Source of the DNA: Ilyomonas sp965247435
GTDB lineage: Bacteria; Bacteroidota; Bacteroidia; Chitinophagales; Chitinophagaceae
DNA: 64,000 bases
Direction: 5' to 3'
Assembly: GCA_965247435.1 (NCBI GenBank)
Contig: OZ252019.1
Location: 868,001 to 932,000 of the forward strand
A program made the position numbers and the translations under genes. This document shows positions 1 through 9,154 of this stretch, piece after piece (positions within the stretch are counted from its first letter, which is position 1; every line of letters begins with the position of its first letter). The notes under the pieces were generated by a model, which was given only the letters and a program-made list of their open reading frames with translations, was not told the DNA's origin and searched no databases.

Positions 1-2
1 CG

Positions 3-488
3 CCTGAATATATAAGAGGCATTAAGCAGGATTCTTTGCAGGGCACATCGCTGGTGTATTCATTCAACAATGCGGCTGCGCCATCACGTCATACCGTTCA
101 ATACTATTACATTTTTGGTGCACGCGCTATTTATAAAGATGACTGGAAAGCAGCCGCAGCGCACCATCCCGATGCAAACGACCTCGCTGCTTTTGGCGAT
201 ACACCGCCGCCGGTCAGAGATTTTGATAAAGATGTTTGGGAATTGTACAACCTGAAGGAAGACTTCAACGAACGCAATGATTTAGCGAAGAAAAATCCTG
301 CGAAACTTGCGGAGTTAAAAGCCCTGTTTGATACCGAAGCAAAGAAAAACCAACTCTATCCGATGCTCGATTGGCAGGATGTGTATCAGCAGAAATTTAT
401 CAACTCAAAAAAGGCAGCTACATTTTCTGCACCACCGCCACCGGCAAGCAAACTGCAGCCGGTAGCTAAACAGTCCGGCGCACAGTAA
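3..488 (+). CDS. arylsulfatase, C-terminal part only (5' end outside window)
   Basis: The frame is open from the first bases and ends at a TAA. The fragment covers about 160 residues and closely matches the C-terminal ends of the two complete sulfatases downstream: all three share a Gly-Ile-x-Gln-Asp-Ser segment, a tyrosine-rich YYYIFG stretch, an LYNL segment and a DFNER motif. It therefore belongs to the same S1-type sulfatase family, which hydrolyses sulfate esters using a formylglycine residue. The catalytic N-terminal half lies outside the window, so activity cannot be judged. It is the first of three sulfatase paralogues in this locus. Confidence 0.85.
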   Translation, partial: PEYIRGIKQDSLQGTSLVYSFNNAAAPSRHTVQYYYIFGARAIYKDDWKAAAAHHPDANDLAAFGDTPPPVRDFDKDVWELYNLKEDFNERNDLAKKNPAKLAELKALFDTEAKKNQLYPMLDWQDVYQQKFINSKKAATFSAPPPPASKLQPVAKQSGAQ

Positions 489-505
489 TAAAATACTCGG
501 CGGAA

Positions 506-611
506 AATAACCTTCTGTCTTAATGTAATGTACTCAATGGATAAAGCGGGTTTTCATGAGCAGCTAATTCTTTTATTTTTTAAGTACAGAAAAACAGGGC
601 AGAAGGTTATT
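506..611. repeat. 12-bp inverted repeat around an 82-bp spacer
   Basis: AATAACCTTCTG at 506-517 is matched by its exact reverse complement at 600-611. It lies just after the sulfatase stop codon and could form a long hairpin or mark a small mobile palindromic element. The stem has no T-rich tail typical of a terminator. Confidence 0.45.
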
Positions 612-619
612 ATCTGCAG

Positions 620-660
620 GTGTCAGACACGCTATTGATGACTTTATAAGTGTCAGACAC
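620..660. repeat. two copies of the palindrome GTGTCAGACAC
   Basis: The 11-base near-palindrome GTGTCAGACAC (arms GTGTC and GACAC around one A) occurs at 620-630 and again at 650-660, 30 bases apart, in the leader of the PstS-like gene. Short palindromes of this type resemble REP sequences moved by REP-associated tyrosine transposases. No such transposase lies in the window, so that link is inference. Confidence 0.5.
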
Positions 661-700
661 CTATAACACCCAGCAGCAACTTACCAGAATAATTATAATT

Positions 701-1621
701 ATGAAACAGCTATTCTTATTAACTCTTCTAAATATATTCTTGTTTGTTGCAAGGGCACAAACAAACAATGTAATAAAAATTACAGGAACAAAATTTCCAT
801 TTGAGATCATGCAGCAATGGATAGAAGTGTATAGTAAAACGCATCCGCAGTTACGGTTTCAGCTAAGCAAAGCTATACCTGCTGACAGCGCAGATTTAAT
901 GATTGCTGCACATGCGTTCAGAGATGGGGAATTGAGGGAAGAACAGGCACTCATTGCTGTGAATCGGTACGCGCAGTTGCCCGTTGTCAACAGCCATCGC
1001 AACGACCTGAAAGCATTGCAGGCAAAAGGCTTTACCAAAAAAGACCTGCAGGAAGTTTACTTTAAACCAAACCAAAAAAAGGATGACATTTTTCATACGG
1101 CTGCCAATGTATATCGCCGCGATAAAAACGTTTGTGCCTCCCGCTCTTTCTCCGAAAATGTTACCGGCATCCAGTCGGATGTGGCGGGCACCTTGGTGAA
1201 TGGTGATGACAAGGTTTTACTGAATGCTGTGAAGCAGGATGTGAATGGCATTTCCTATAATAATCTTGGTCTTGTTTACAATCTGCAAACGCGCAAAGTT
1301 GCTGATAGTATCGCCGTTGTTCCGATTGATTTAAACGAAAACGGAAAGATTGATGCGGATGAAAATATGTATGCCTCACTGGACGATGTATTGAACTACC
1401 TAAGCACTACTCCAAACGTGCCTGTTCCGCAGGATAATGTGAATATCGTTTTTAATAAAAATACCATCAGCAAAGAAGCTTTGGACTTTCTCAACTGGAT
1501 TGTTACACAGGGACAACAATACAACCGCAGCTTCGGTTTTCTGAACCTGGATAAAACGATTGTTGAAAAAGAACAGCAACAGCTTCGCAGCCTGGCGCAG
1601 GAAGGGGCAGCAAGCAAATAA
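701..1621 (+). CDS. secreted PstS-like periplasmic substrate-binding protein
   Basis: This 306-residue protein starts at the ATG at 701, which gives a normal signal peptide (KQLFLL... ending VARAQ). An in-frame GTG at 650 lies inside a repeat and is less likely. The order of segments resembles phosphate-type ABC binding proteins (PstS/PBP-like): an early KITGTKFPFE strand, a central DVNGISYNNLG segment and a C-terminal FLNWIVTQGQQYN helix. No permease or ATPase genes accompany it. Instead it is followed after 15 bp by a TonB receptor and two sulfatases, so it may capture an oxyanion such as sulfate or phosphate for that system. The ligand is not known from sequence. Confidence 0.65.
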   Translation: MKQLFLLTLLNIFLFVARAQTNNVIKITGTKFPFEIMQQWIEVYSKTHPQLRFQLSKAIPADSADLMIAAHAFRDGELREEQALIAVNRYAQLPVVNSHRNDLKALQAKGFTKKDLQEVYFKPNQKKDDIFHTAANVYRRDKNVCASRSFSENVTGIQSDVAGTLVNGDDKVLLNAVKQDVNGISYNNLGLVYNLQTRKVADSIAVVPIDLNENGKIDADENMYASLDDVLNYLSTTPNVPVPQDNVNIVFNKNTISKEALDFLNWIVTQGQQYNRSFGFLNLDKTIVEKEQQQLRSLAQEGAASK

Positions 1622-1636
1622 TACAATACAACACGT

Positions 1637-4129
1637 ATGTTCCGGTTACCACTTATCAGGTACAAAGCAGTTGGCTATGCTTTTTTAGCAATGCTGTTTT
1701 TTTATTTGTACACCACTGCTGTTCTTGCTCAAACGGCATCCGTAAGTGGCCTGGTAAAAGATAAAAAAACAGCCGCTGCTTTACAGGAGGCAAGCGTAGC
1801 GTTGTATGCTGCCAAAGATTCCGCTCTTATATCCGGTGATATAACCAAAAGTGATGGCTCCTTTGCGATCGGTAACATTCAGAAAGGCAGTTATTACATT
1901 ACCATTACGATGATTTCGTACCAGCCACAAACCGTTTCTTCCATTCGATATGAAGGCAACAGCATCTCGCTTGGTACCATTGCGCTGCAGGCTGCTGACA
2001 ACAACCTGCAGCATGTAACGGTTACCGGCAGGCAAAACGGCATCAATCAAACCCTTGATAAGCAAACCTATAAAGCCACTATGTTTCTCAATGCCCGGGG
2101 CGCAACAGCCCTGGATGTGCTGAAGAATTTGCCTGCTGTTTCGGTGAATGCTTTAGGCGACATCAGCCTGCGCGGAACCGATGGCATACAGGTCTTGGTA
2201 AATGGAAAACAGGTACGCGGCGACATCAACGATATACTTTCGCAGGTGCCGGCTAACAGCATTGAAAACATTGAACTGATAACGGCGCCATCTGCAAAGT
2301 TTGATGCCGATGGTAAAGCAGGTGTTGTCAACATCATTAATAAAAAAGAAACGGCGAACGGATTGTTTACTACGTTTAATGTACAGGGCGGATTGCCTTC
2401 GGTTCATGAGTATGGCAACCACGTTTCACCCCGGCGTTTTGGAGATGATCTAACGGTTTCGTACAATAAAAACAAATGGAATATTTCGGGTGCGTTAAGC
2501 TATCTGCGGAACGATGCAGCCGGCTATCGCGAAGGTGATGCATATACGATTAAAAATGATACGCTTATCCGGTTTCCATCTAATGGCGAACGGAGTTTTA
2601 AACGGGAGAATTATTCAGCGAGAGCAACTGTTTTGTTTACGCCGGATAAGAACAATACATTCAGTGCAGGTGTATATGCCGCCAGAAAATTTCAGGCGAG
2701 AACGGCTGATCTTTTATACCAGAATTCTAAGACAGACCTCACCAATAACCATCTCCTTCAGCAATACACTTACTTCAACACTAACCTGCAAACAAAGGAA
2801 GCGAACATCTATCTCGGCAACGCCGATTTTACGCACAACTTTACAAATAAATCAGCGCTGACCGCATCGTTTTTATACGAGTATGACGATTTGTATGGTA
2901 CTACCAAAAACCTCAACCAGGCTTATCCGCAAACGATTGATACCATTCAGTTCACGCACAATACCAATACCAATCCCTTGCATGGTTATAAAGCTTTACT
3001 AAGTTATAATTACACGATTGGCAACGTAAAATTGGAAAGTGGCTACCAATACCGGCGCGACAACCAGGACGGGGCTTTTATCTATGCCACGAATCTTTTA
3101 CATACCAAAGAATATGTGGTTGATCCGGCATTTACCAGCGGCGTAAAAACAAACAATAATATTCACGCGGTATATACGCAGCTCAATGGCAGCAGCAACC
3201 GTTTGCAATACTCCGCAGGGCTCCGGTATGAATATTCGCGACGCATTTTATCGTTCAGCAACAATGTTTTACCCGGCAATACGCTTCGATTATCCAACCT
3301 GTTTCCATCGGCAAGCGTGTTGTATGCTTTGCCTAAGCAATGGAAGTGGAAAGCTGCTTTCAGCCGGCGCATTCAGCGCACAACAAATTTTGAATTGAAC
3401 CCGTTTCCAGAGCGCGAACATTCGGAAACGTTGGAGCAGGGCGACCCGAATTTACGACCCACGTTTACCAGCCTCGCAGAGCTAGGAATCATCAGGGATT
3501 TTACCAACGGCTCGCTGTTTATTACTATATATTACCAGCATATAAAAGACCCGGTTCAGCGCCTCAACAGTATTTACAACGATACTATTCTTAACCGAAT
3601 TTACACCAATGCCGGTGAGGCAAATCAATGGGGAGGCGAAGCGGGGATCACCGCGAAACCAGCCAAATGGCTGCAGCTTTATATCGGCGGCAATGTATAT
3701 GATTATCGCATATCGGGAGCTTTGTTTAATAACGCCGTTGACTTTAGTAATCATGGCTGGATGTATTCGTTCAACGCCAACCTGGGCTTTACTTTCAGCC
3801 CTACAGTATCGGCACAGTTGAGCACGAATTATACGTCCAGCATCATCACTGCAATTGGTACGAACTCCTCTTTTTTCTCACCTAATGTATCATTGAAGAA
3901 AACATTTCTGCAAGGCAGATTAAACACCACGCTGCAATGGCAGAATATGGATCTAGGATCGCGTATTTCCAACCGGCAGCGCATCACTACCAGCGGTTCT
4001 CATTTTTATACTACTACCAACTATATCGTTGAGCCGGATGTGTTCCTGCTCAATCTTGGTTTTACATTAAAACAAAACAGCAAAAAGATAAAACTGCCGG
4101 CCAGCGAATGGGGCGAGAAAGAATTTTAA
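1637..4129 (+). CDS. TonB-dependent outer-membrane receptor, carboxypeptidase-regulatory-like N-domain
   Basis: This protein has 830 residues. After a signal peptide (ending about residue 32, VLAQ) comes a carboxypeptidase-regulatory-like beta-sandwich at about 35-120. A plug domain follows at about 125-235, with the segment ALDVLKNLPAVSVNALGDISLRG broken by typical turns, and then a long outer-membrane beta-barrel rich in aromatic and Asn residues. Receptors of this type import substrates across the outer membrane using TonB energy. It is not accompanied by a SusD lipoprotein, so the ligand is likely small. It sits 15 bp after the PstS-like gene and 18 bp before a sulfatase, which suggests one operon and a sulfated or phosphate-like ligand (inference). 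Confidence 0.85.
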   Translation: MFRLPLIRYKAVGYAFLAMLFFYLYTTAVLAQTASVSGLVKDKKTAAALQEASVALYAAKDSALISGDITKSDGSFAIGNIQKGSYYITITMISYQPQTVSSIRYEGNSISLGTIALQAADNNLQHVTVTGRQNGINQTLDKQTYKATMFLNARGATALDVLKNLPAVSVNALGDISLRGTDGIQVLVNGKQVRGDINDILSQVPANSIENIELITAPSAKFDADGKAGVVNIINKKETANGLFTTFNVQGGLPSVHEYGNHVSPRRFGDDLTVSYNKNKWNISGALSYLRNDAAGYREGDAYTIKNDTLIRFPSNGERSFKRENYSARATVLFTPDKNNTFSAGVYAARKFQARTADLLYQNSKTDLTNNHLLQQYTYFNTNLQTKEANIYLGNADFTHNFTNKSALTASFLYEYDDLYGTTKNLNQAYPQTIDTIQFTHNTNTNPLHGYKALLSYNYTIGNVKLESGYQYRRDNQDGAFIYATNLLHTKEYVVDPAFTSGVKTNNNIHAVYTQLNGSSNRLQYSAGLRYEYSRRILSFSNNVLPGNTLRLSNLFPSASVLYALPKQWKWKAAFSRRIQRTTNFELNPFPEREHSETLEQGDPNLRPTFTSLAELGIIRDFTNGSLFITIYYQHIKDPVQRLNSIYNDTILNRIYTNAGEANQWGGEAGITAKPAKWLQLYIGGNVYDYRISGALFNNAVDFSNHGWMYSFNANLGFTFSPTVSAQLSTNYTSSIITAIGTNSSFFSPNVSLKKTFLQGRLNTTLQWQNMDLGSRISNRQRITTSGSHFYTTTNYIVEPDVFLLNLGFTLKQNSKKIKLPASEWGEKEF

Positions 4130-4147
4130 AACCACAAACCAGGTAAC

Positions 4148-6007
4148 ATGAATAAAATGAAAATGGTACTACACACACTGCTTACGGTGGCTTTGGGCAT
4201 TACAATGCTGTCTGCCGCAGCGCAGCAGGATCCCTCTTACAAAGGAACGATTGGTAAAACGTTAGCCGAATCGAAAGAGTATTGGATACCGCCGGTAACC
4301 GCGCCGAAAGGGGCACCCAATGTCGTCTGGATATTGTTGGATGATGTTGGCTTTGGTGCGTCCTCTTCATTCGGCGGATTGATTCCAACGCCAACGATTG
4401 ATTCGCTTGCCAATAATGGCTTGCGCTATACCAACTTTCATACCTGCGCTATTTGTGCGCCAACTCGCGCTGCTTTGCTTACCGGCAGAAACAGCTCGTA
4501 TGTACACATGGCGGGCTTTGCACATAAAATGCTGGCGGCTGGTTTTCCGGGCTGGGATGGTAAAATTCCTTCGAGCGATGGCACCATTGCAGAGATACTG
4601 AAAGAGAATGGCTACAACACGTTTGCGGTAGGTAAATACGGCGTAACGCCTGATGAAGAAAATAACAGTGCCGGACCTTTTGACCACTGGCCAAATGGAA
4701 AAGGCTTTGAACATTTTTTAGGATTTCTGGGCTCGCAGACAGACCAGTACAAACCGGACCTTGCGGAAGATAATGCAAAGGTGGTTCCGGATGGAAGACA
4801 CCTGAACGAACAGATAACAGACAAAGCCATTTTTTACATAGACCGGCAGAAGAAAGCCGCCCCGGATAAGCCGTTCTTTTTATACTATTCACCGGGCGCT
4901 GTACATGCACCGCACCAGGTACCCGATGAATGGCGCGATCTGTACAAAGGCAAGTTTGATGAAGGCTGGGATGCGTATCGCGAGAAAGTGTTTGCGCAAC
5001 AAAAGAAAATGGGCCTGCTGCCTTCGTATGCGCAGTTGCCCGAGCGCAACCCTAACGTCAAAGCATGGAATACCTTACCGGCAGATGAGAAAAGATTGTA
5101 TGCACGCTTTATGGAAGTGTATGCCGCTTATCTTACTTATACCGATCATGAAATAAGCCGGGTGATAAATGAACTGAAAAAAGTAAACCAGTTGGATAAT
5201 ACGCTGATTGTAGTAATGATTGGTGATAACGGCGCCAGCAAAGAAGGCACCTTGTATGGCGATGTGGACAAAGCAATATTCGGCAACACTGCTTCGGAAG
5301 CAGAAAGCATCAAATATAACCTTGCCAATATAGATAAGATTGGAAAGCCCGAAGGTGCCGAAGCCAACTATCCGCTGGGCTGGGCACAAGCCTGCAATAC
5401 GCCATTCAAGTATTGGAAACAAGATGCCAACAGCGAAGGCGGCACACACAATCCGCTGATTATTTTTTATCCAAAAGCCATTAAAGAAAAGGGCGCTTTG
5501 CGCACCCAGTATTCCTACATTACCGATGTGCTGCCTACAACGCTTGATATCGTTGGTATTAAAGCGCCTGCTGTTATCAAAGGCATACAACAGGATTCAT
5601 TGCAGGGCAATTCCCTTTTTTATTCTTTGAACAATGCTGCTGCACCATCACGCCACACGATGCAATACTATTACATCTTCGGCTCCAGAAGTATGTATAA
5701 AGACGGATGGAAAGCGGCGTACGCTTTTCAGCCTTCGGTACACAACGGGCTTACCAGCAAATACAGTGTAATGGATACGCTGCACAATGACTGGCACTTA
5801 TACAACCTGAATGAAGACTTTAATGAGCGTATTGATTTAGCTGCAAAATATCCCGATAAATTAAAAGAGCTGAAAGCGTTGTTTGACGAGCAGGCAACGA
5901 AGAACCATCTCTATCCTTTAATTACCTGGGACGATGTGAACGATAAAATAAAAAAAACAGGGTACATTATTCCGGCACCGCAGCCTGTAACATCCGCAAC
6001 TAAATAA
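4148..6007 (+). CDS. arylsulfatase (S1 formylglycine-dependent sulfatase)
   Basis: This is a 619-residue exported enzyme whose signal peptide ends near residue 26. It hydrolyses sulfate esters. The sulfatase signature CAPTR-AALLTG is present, with Cys103 as the residue converted to formylglycine, and the metal-binding pair Asp65-Asp66 sits in ILLDDVG. A second metal site is visible in the GDNGASKEG segment. Size and the HAPHQVPDEW block resemble Pseudomonas-type arylsulfatases (from memory, subfamily S1_4). The cysteine-type signature needs a maturase of the FGE or anSME kind; neither is in the window. The next sulfatase starts 9 bp downstream. Confidence 0.9.
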   Translation: MNKMKMVLHTLLTVALGITMLSAAAQQDPSYKGTIGKTLAESKEYWIPPVTAPKGAPNVVWILLDDVGFGASSSFGGLIPTPTIDSLANNGLRYTNFHTCAICAPTRAALLTGRNSSYVHMAGFAHKMLAAGFPGWDGKIPSSDGTIAEILKENGYNTFAVGKYGVTPDEENNSAGPFDHWPNGKGFEHFLGFLGSQTDQYKPDLAEDNAKVVPDGRHLNEQITDKAIFYIDRQKKAAPDKPFFLYYSPGAVHAPHQVPDEWRDLYKGKFDEGWDAYREKVFAQQKKMGLLPSYAQLPERNPNVKAWNTLPADEKRLYARFMEVYAAYLTYTDHEISRVINELKKVNQLDNTLIVVMIGDNGASKEGTLYGDVDKAIFGNTASEAESIKYNLANIDKIGKPEGAEANYPLGWAQACNTPFKYWKQDANSEGGTHNPLIIFYPKAIKEKGALRTQYSYITDVLPTTLDIVGIKAPAVIKGIQQDSLQGNSLFYSLNNAAAPSRHTMQYYYIFGSRSMYKDGWKAAYAFQPSVHNGLTSKYSVMDTLHNDWHLYNLNEDFNERIDLAAKYPDKLKELKALFDEQATKNHLYPLITWDDVNDKIKKTGYIIPAPQPVTSATK

Positions 6008-6016
6008 ATAATAACT

Positions 6017-7867
6017 ATGAAAATAAATTTTTTTAAAGCAGCGCTGATGGTATTTATTGCTGTGCAGGTTTGCAAGCCTGCAACTGCACAGCAACAGCCT
6101 TATGGAGGTACTGTTGGCAAAACATTGAATGATTCAAAAGAATGGTGGGCCCCGGTTGCAAAGCCCCCTGCAAAAGCGCCTAATGTTATCTGGATTATTC
6201 TTGATGATGTTGGCTTTGGCGCAGTAGGGTCTTTTGGCGGTGTAATTAAAACGCCAACGCTTGACTCTCTTGCACACAACGGGTTGCGCTATACCAACTT
6301 TCACACCTGCGCCATTTGCGCGCCCACACGTTCGGCATTGCTTACCGGCCGCAACAGCCATTTTGTACACGAAGGCGGTTTTTCGCACATGAGTTCCTCC
6401 GCAGGCTTTCCGGGCTGGGATGGCAGAATTCCTTCGAGCGATGGCACCATTGCAGAGATATTAAGAGACAATGGCTATAATACGTATGCGGTAGGCAAGT
6501 ATGGATTAACGCCTGATGAAGATGCAACGGATCTTGGTCCGTTTGACCGCTGGCCATCAGGCAAAGGCTTCGAGCATTTCTTTGGTTTTTTAGGCTCGCA
6601 AACCGATCAGTATAAACCTGATCTTGTTGAAGACAACGCGCATGTTGCACCCGATGGAAGGCACTTAAATGAACAGATAACAGATAAGGCAATCAGCTAT
6701 ATTGCGCGGCAGGAAAAGCTTGCACCCGGCAAGCCTTTCTTTTTATATTATGCGCCCGGCGCAACCCATGCGCCGCACCAGGTTGATAAGTACTGGAGCG
6801 ACCAGTACAAAGGAAAGTTTGATGATGGCTGGGATGCATTCCGTACCAAGGTGTTGGCCAATCAAAAAAAGTTAGGCATTGTGCCGGCCTATGCGCAATT
6901 GCCGCCGCGCAACTCCAGAATAAAATCCTGGGATTCACTTTCCAACGATCAGAAAAAATTGTTTGAGCGTTTTATGGAAGTGTATGCAGGTTATCTCACT
7001 TACACCGATTTCCAAATAGGCCGGCTTGTTAATTTCCTGCGAGAAAATAACCAGTTAGACAACACGCTTATTTGCATAATGATTGGCGATAATGGCGCCA
7101 GCAAAGAAGGCACGTATGAAGGAGTGATTGAACCAAAATCGAATGCTGCAAGATTGAAAACGGAGGCTGATTTTTTAAAAACAAACCTGGAAGATATTGA
7201 TTCAATCGGTACCGCAGCAGCTACCACCAATTACCCGCTGGGCTGGGCGCAGGCCTGCAATACGCCGTTCCGGGAATGGAAGCAGGACGCCGATGCGGAA
7301 GGCGGCACGCATAACCCGTTGATTGTGTTTTACCCGAAAGGCATTACCGATAAAGGTGCCATCCGTACGCAATACGGTCATGTGATTGACATGCTGCCAA
7401 CCACCTTGCAAACGCTGGGCATTACTGCTCCGGCGGCTATCAGGGGGATCACGCAGGACAGTATTATGGGTACATCGTTGGTGTATTCTTTTAGCGATGC
7501 AAAAGCGCCTTCCAGGCACATTATTCAGCACTATTACATTTTTGGTTCGCGTTCTATTTATTACAACGGCTGGAAAGCAGAAGCAGCGCATCATCCTGAT
7601 AATATTGATTTTGATTTTAAGCCCGGTGAAACGGTTGCAGATAAAAGTTTTGATGAGGATGTATGGCAACTGTACAACCTGAATGATGACTTTAATGAGC
7701 GGGTTGATCTTGCACAAAAGAATTCTGAAAAGTTAACTGAACTAAAGAAGCTGTTTGATCAGCAGGCACAAGCGAACCATTTATATCCGTTGCTTGACTG
7801 GTATGATGTGTATAATAAACGAATACACCATCCCAACGGAAGTGATACACAAGCGCCTGTAAAATAA
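6017..7867 (+). CDS. arylsulfatase, tandem paralogue
   Basis: This 616-residue exported protein is closely related along its whole length to the preceding sulfatase, indicating tandem duplication. It keeps the signature CAPTR-SALLTG with Cys101 as the formylglycine site, Asp63-Asp64 in ILDDVG, and the GDNGASKEG metal-site segment. The signal peptide ends near ATAQ at residue 25. The copies differ most in the inserted segment around 370-400 and in the C-terminus, which may alter substrate choice. It lies 9 bp after its sister and 34 bp before a microprotein gene, so co-transcription is likely. Confidence 0.9.
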   Translation: MKINFFKAALMVFIAVQVCKPATAQQQPYGGTVGKTLNDSKEWWAPVAKPPAKAPNVIWIILDDVGFGAVGSFGGVIKTPTLDSLAHNGLRYTNFHTCAICAPTRSALLTGRNSHFVHEGGFSHMSSSAGFPGWDGRIPSSDGTIAEILRDNGYNTYAVGKYGLTPDEDATDLGPFDRWPSGKGFEHFFGFLGSQTDQYKPDLVEDNAHVAPDGRHLNEQITDKAISYIARQEKLAPGKPFFLYYAPGATHAPHQVDKYWSDQYKGKFDDGWDAFRTKVLANQKKLGIVPAYAQLPPRNSRIKSWDSLSNDQKKLFERFMEVYAGYLTYTDFQIGRLVNFLRENNQLDNTLICIMIGDNGASKEGTYEGVIEPKSNAARLKTEADFLKTNLEDIDSIGTAAATTNYPLGWAQACNTPFREWKQDADAEGGTHNPLIVFYPKGITDKGAIRTQYGHVIDMLPTTLQTLGITAPAAIRGITQDSIMGTSLVYSFSDAKAPSRHIIQHYYIFGSRSIYYNGWKAEAAHHPDNIDFDFKPGETVADKSFDEDVWQLYNLNDDFNERVDLAQKNSEKLTELKKLFDQQAQANHLYPLLDWYDVYNKRIHHPNGSDTQAPVK

Positions 7868-7901
7868 ATCCGCTAAACTATTTTCAATTTAAATAAATTG
7901 T

Positions 7902-8015
7902 ATGACACTGAATGATGTTTGGTTACTTGTAAAAAAGATACTAGTGGGCATTCTCATTTTTCTGGTACCGCTGGCTGTCATTGCTATCATCTTATGGCTT
8001 ATTCAAAAGCATTAA
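7902..8015 (+). CDS. 37-residue single-helix membrane microprotein
   Basis: ATG at 7902 opens a 37-codon frame ending in TAA. The product starts MTLNDVWLLVKK, continues as an unbroken hydrophobic stretch of roughly 20 residues (ILVGILIFLVPLAVIAII), and ends WLIQKH. It fits exactly between the second sulfatase (34 bp gap) and the desaturase-like gene (30 bp gap), on the same strand, which supports a real gene in the operon. Its shape suggests a small inner-membrane subunit or partner of the adjacent di-iron membrane enzyme. I do not recognise a family, and the role is inference. Confidence 0.6.
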   Translation: MTLNDVWLLVKKILVGILIFLVPLAVIAIILWLIQKH

Positions 8016-8045
8016 CACCTAAATTTTAAACAAAATAGAAACGAT

Positions 8046-9122
8046 ATGAAAGCAGAGAAAAAGATCACTGCAAAAATGAGGAAAGACGTTTTCATCAGCC
8101 TGTTACTGTATGCATTACCTGTAGTGTTGATGTTATCTTTTCTTTATCTGAAAGGAGAGAAGCCATGGCTGAGTTATGTGCCCCACGATGCAAAAATAGA
8201 CGGTGCCGGTATGCTTACACAGGTGTTTAATCATTTGGCATCGTGGGGCTTGCCGCTCATTATGGTTATTATTGGCATCATTGAATTTGTATATGGCTTA
8301 TACGAAAACCACTGGAGCAAGAATGAACGCACACTGGATATCGTGTGTTTCATTCTGCCTAAAGTATTGGTCGGACCTTTTATAACCTATACCTTATTGA
8401 AGCTGCTGCCAATGGTGTTGCCGGATGGCAAAAATATATTTGGCTGGGTGCCGTTCTGGTGGGGTTTTTTAATTATTGCGGTGGCAGATGATCTTACGCA
8501 ATACTGGTATCACCGCTTTCATCACCAGTTGCCCTGGTTATGGCGTTTCCACCGTACACATCATTCGGCGCCCTACATGGGCATGGCAATGAGCGGCAGG
8601 CAGAACTTCTTTTACACCTTGTTCTTCTCACAAACCTATCTCACGGCAGCATTAGTATATCTCGGTTTGGGTTTTCCTGCCCTGTTTGTAAAAGGAGTGA
8701 AGTCTTTGATTGTTACCGGCGCGCATAGCAGCATCAGGTGGGACAAGCCTTTTTATACCTACACCTTACTGAAACCTGTTGGCTGGGTAATGGAACGGTT
8801 GATCTCCACGCCGGCAACACATCATGCGCACCATGCCGATAGCGATGAAGACGGCATTGGTCATTACAAAGGCAACTTCGGCAATATGTTTTTTATCTGG
8901 GATTTGATTTTTAAAACCGGCATTATTACCCGCAAATACCCAGCGGGTTATGGTATTAAACATTATAAGCAGGAAGAATGGCAGGCGCAGTTTTTATGGC
9001 CGCTGGTAAAATCGAAAAAGGAAGGCAGCGAACTGCATAAGCACGGGCCCATGGTAGGCGATGCAGTGCCACCAGTATCAGATGCGAAAGACCATGCGCG
9101 CTCCGCGATGGCATCGGCTTAA
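8046..9122 (+). CDS. sterol desaturase / fatty acid hydroxylase family di-iron membrane protein
   Basis: This 358-residue integral membrane protein has hydrophobic segments at about 15-35, 55-85 and 95-145. It carries the histidine clusters of the family: HRFHH and HRTHH at about residues 155-175, and THHAHH near 258. These bind a di-iron centre used for O2-dependent hydroxylation or desaturation of lipids or sterols. The C-terminal tail of about 60 residues is hydrophilic. It follows sulfatases and a microprotein in the same direction with small gaps, so it may act on the same hydrophobic substrate after desulfation, or modify membrane lipids. The substrate cannot be read from sequence. Confidence 0.85.
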   Translation: MKAEKKITAKMRKDVFISLLLYALPVVLMLSFLYLKGEKPWLSYVPHDAKIDGAGMLTQVFNHLASWGLPLIMVIIGIIEFVYGLYENHWSKNERTLDIVCFILPKVLVGPFITYTLLKLLPMVLPDGKNIFGWVPFWWGFLIIAVADDLTQYWYHRFHHQLPWLWRFHRTHHSAPYMGMAMSGRQNFFYTLFFSQTYLTAALVYLGLGFPALFVKGVKSLIVTGAHSSIRWDKPFYTYTLLKPVGWVMERLISTPATHHAHHADSDEDGIGHYKGNFGNMFFIWDLIFKTGIITRKYPAGYGIKHYKQEEWQAQFLWPLVKSKKEGSELHKHGPMVGDAVPPVSDAKDHARSAMASA

Positions 9123-9154
9123 ATTAAAACTTTCAGGTACAAAGATTTTTCACT

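Noticed and set aside
650..700. Longer PstS-like start at GTG 650
   Set aside because: The codon lies inside the GTGTCAGACAC repeat and would bury the signal peptide; ATG 701 is better.
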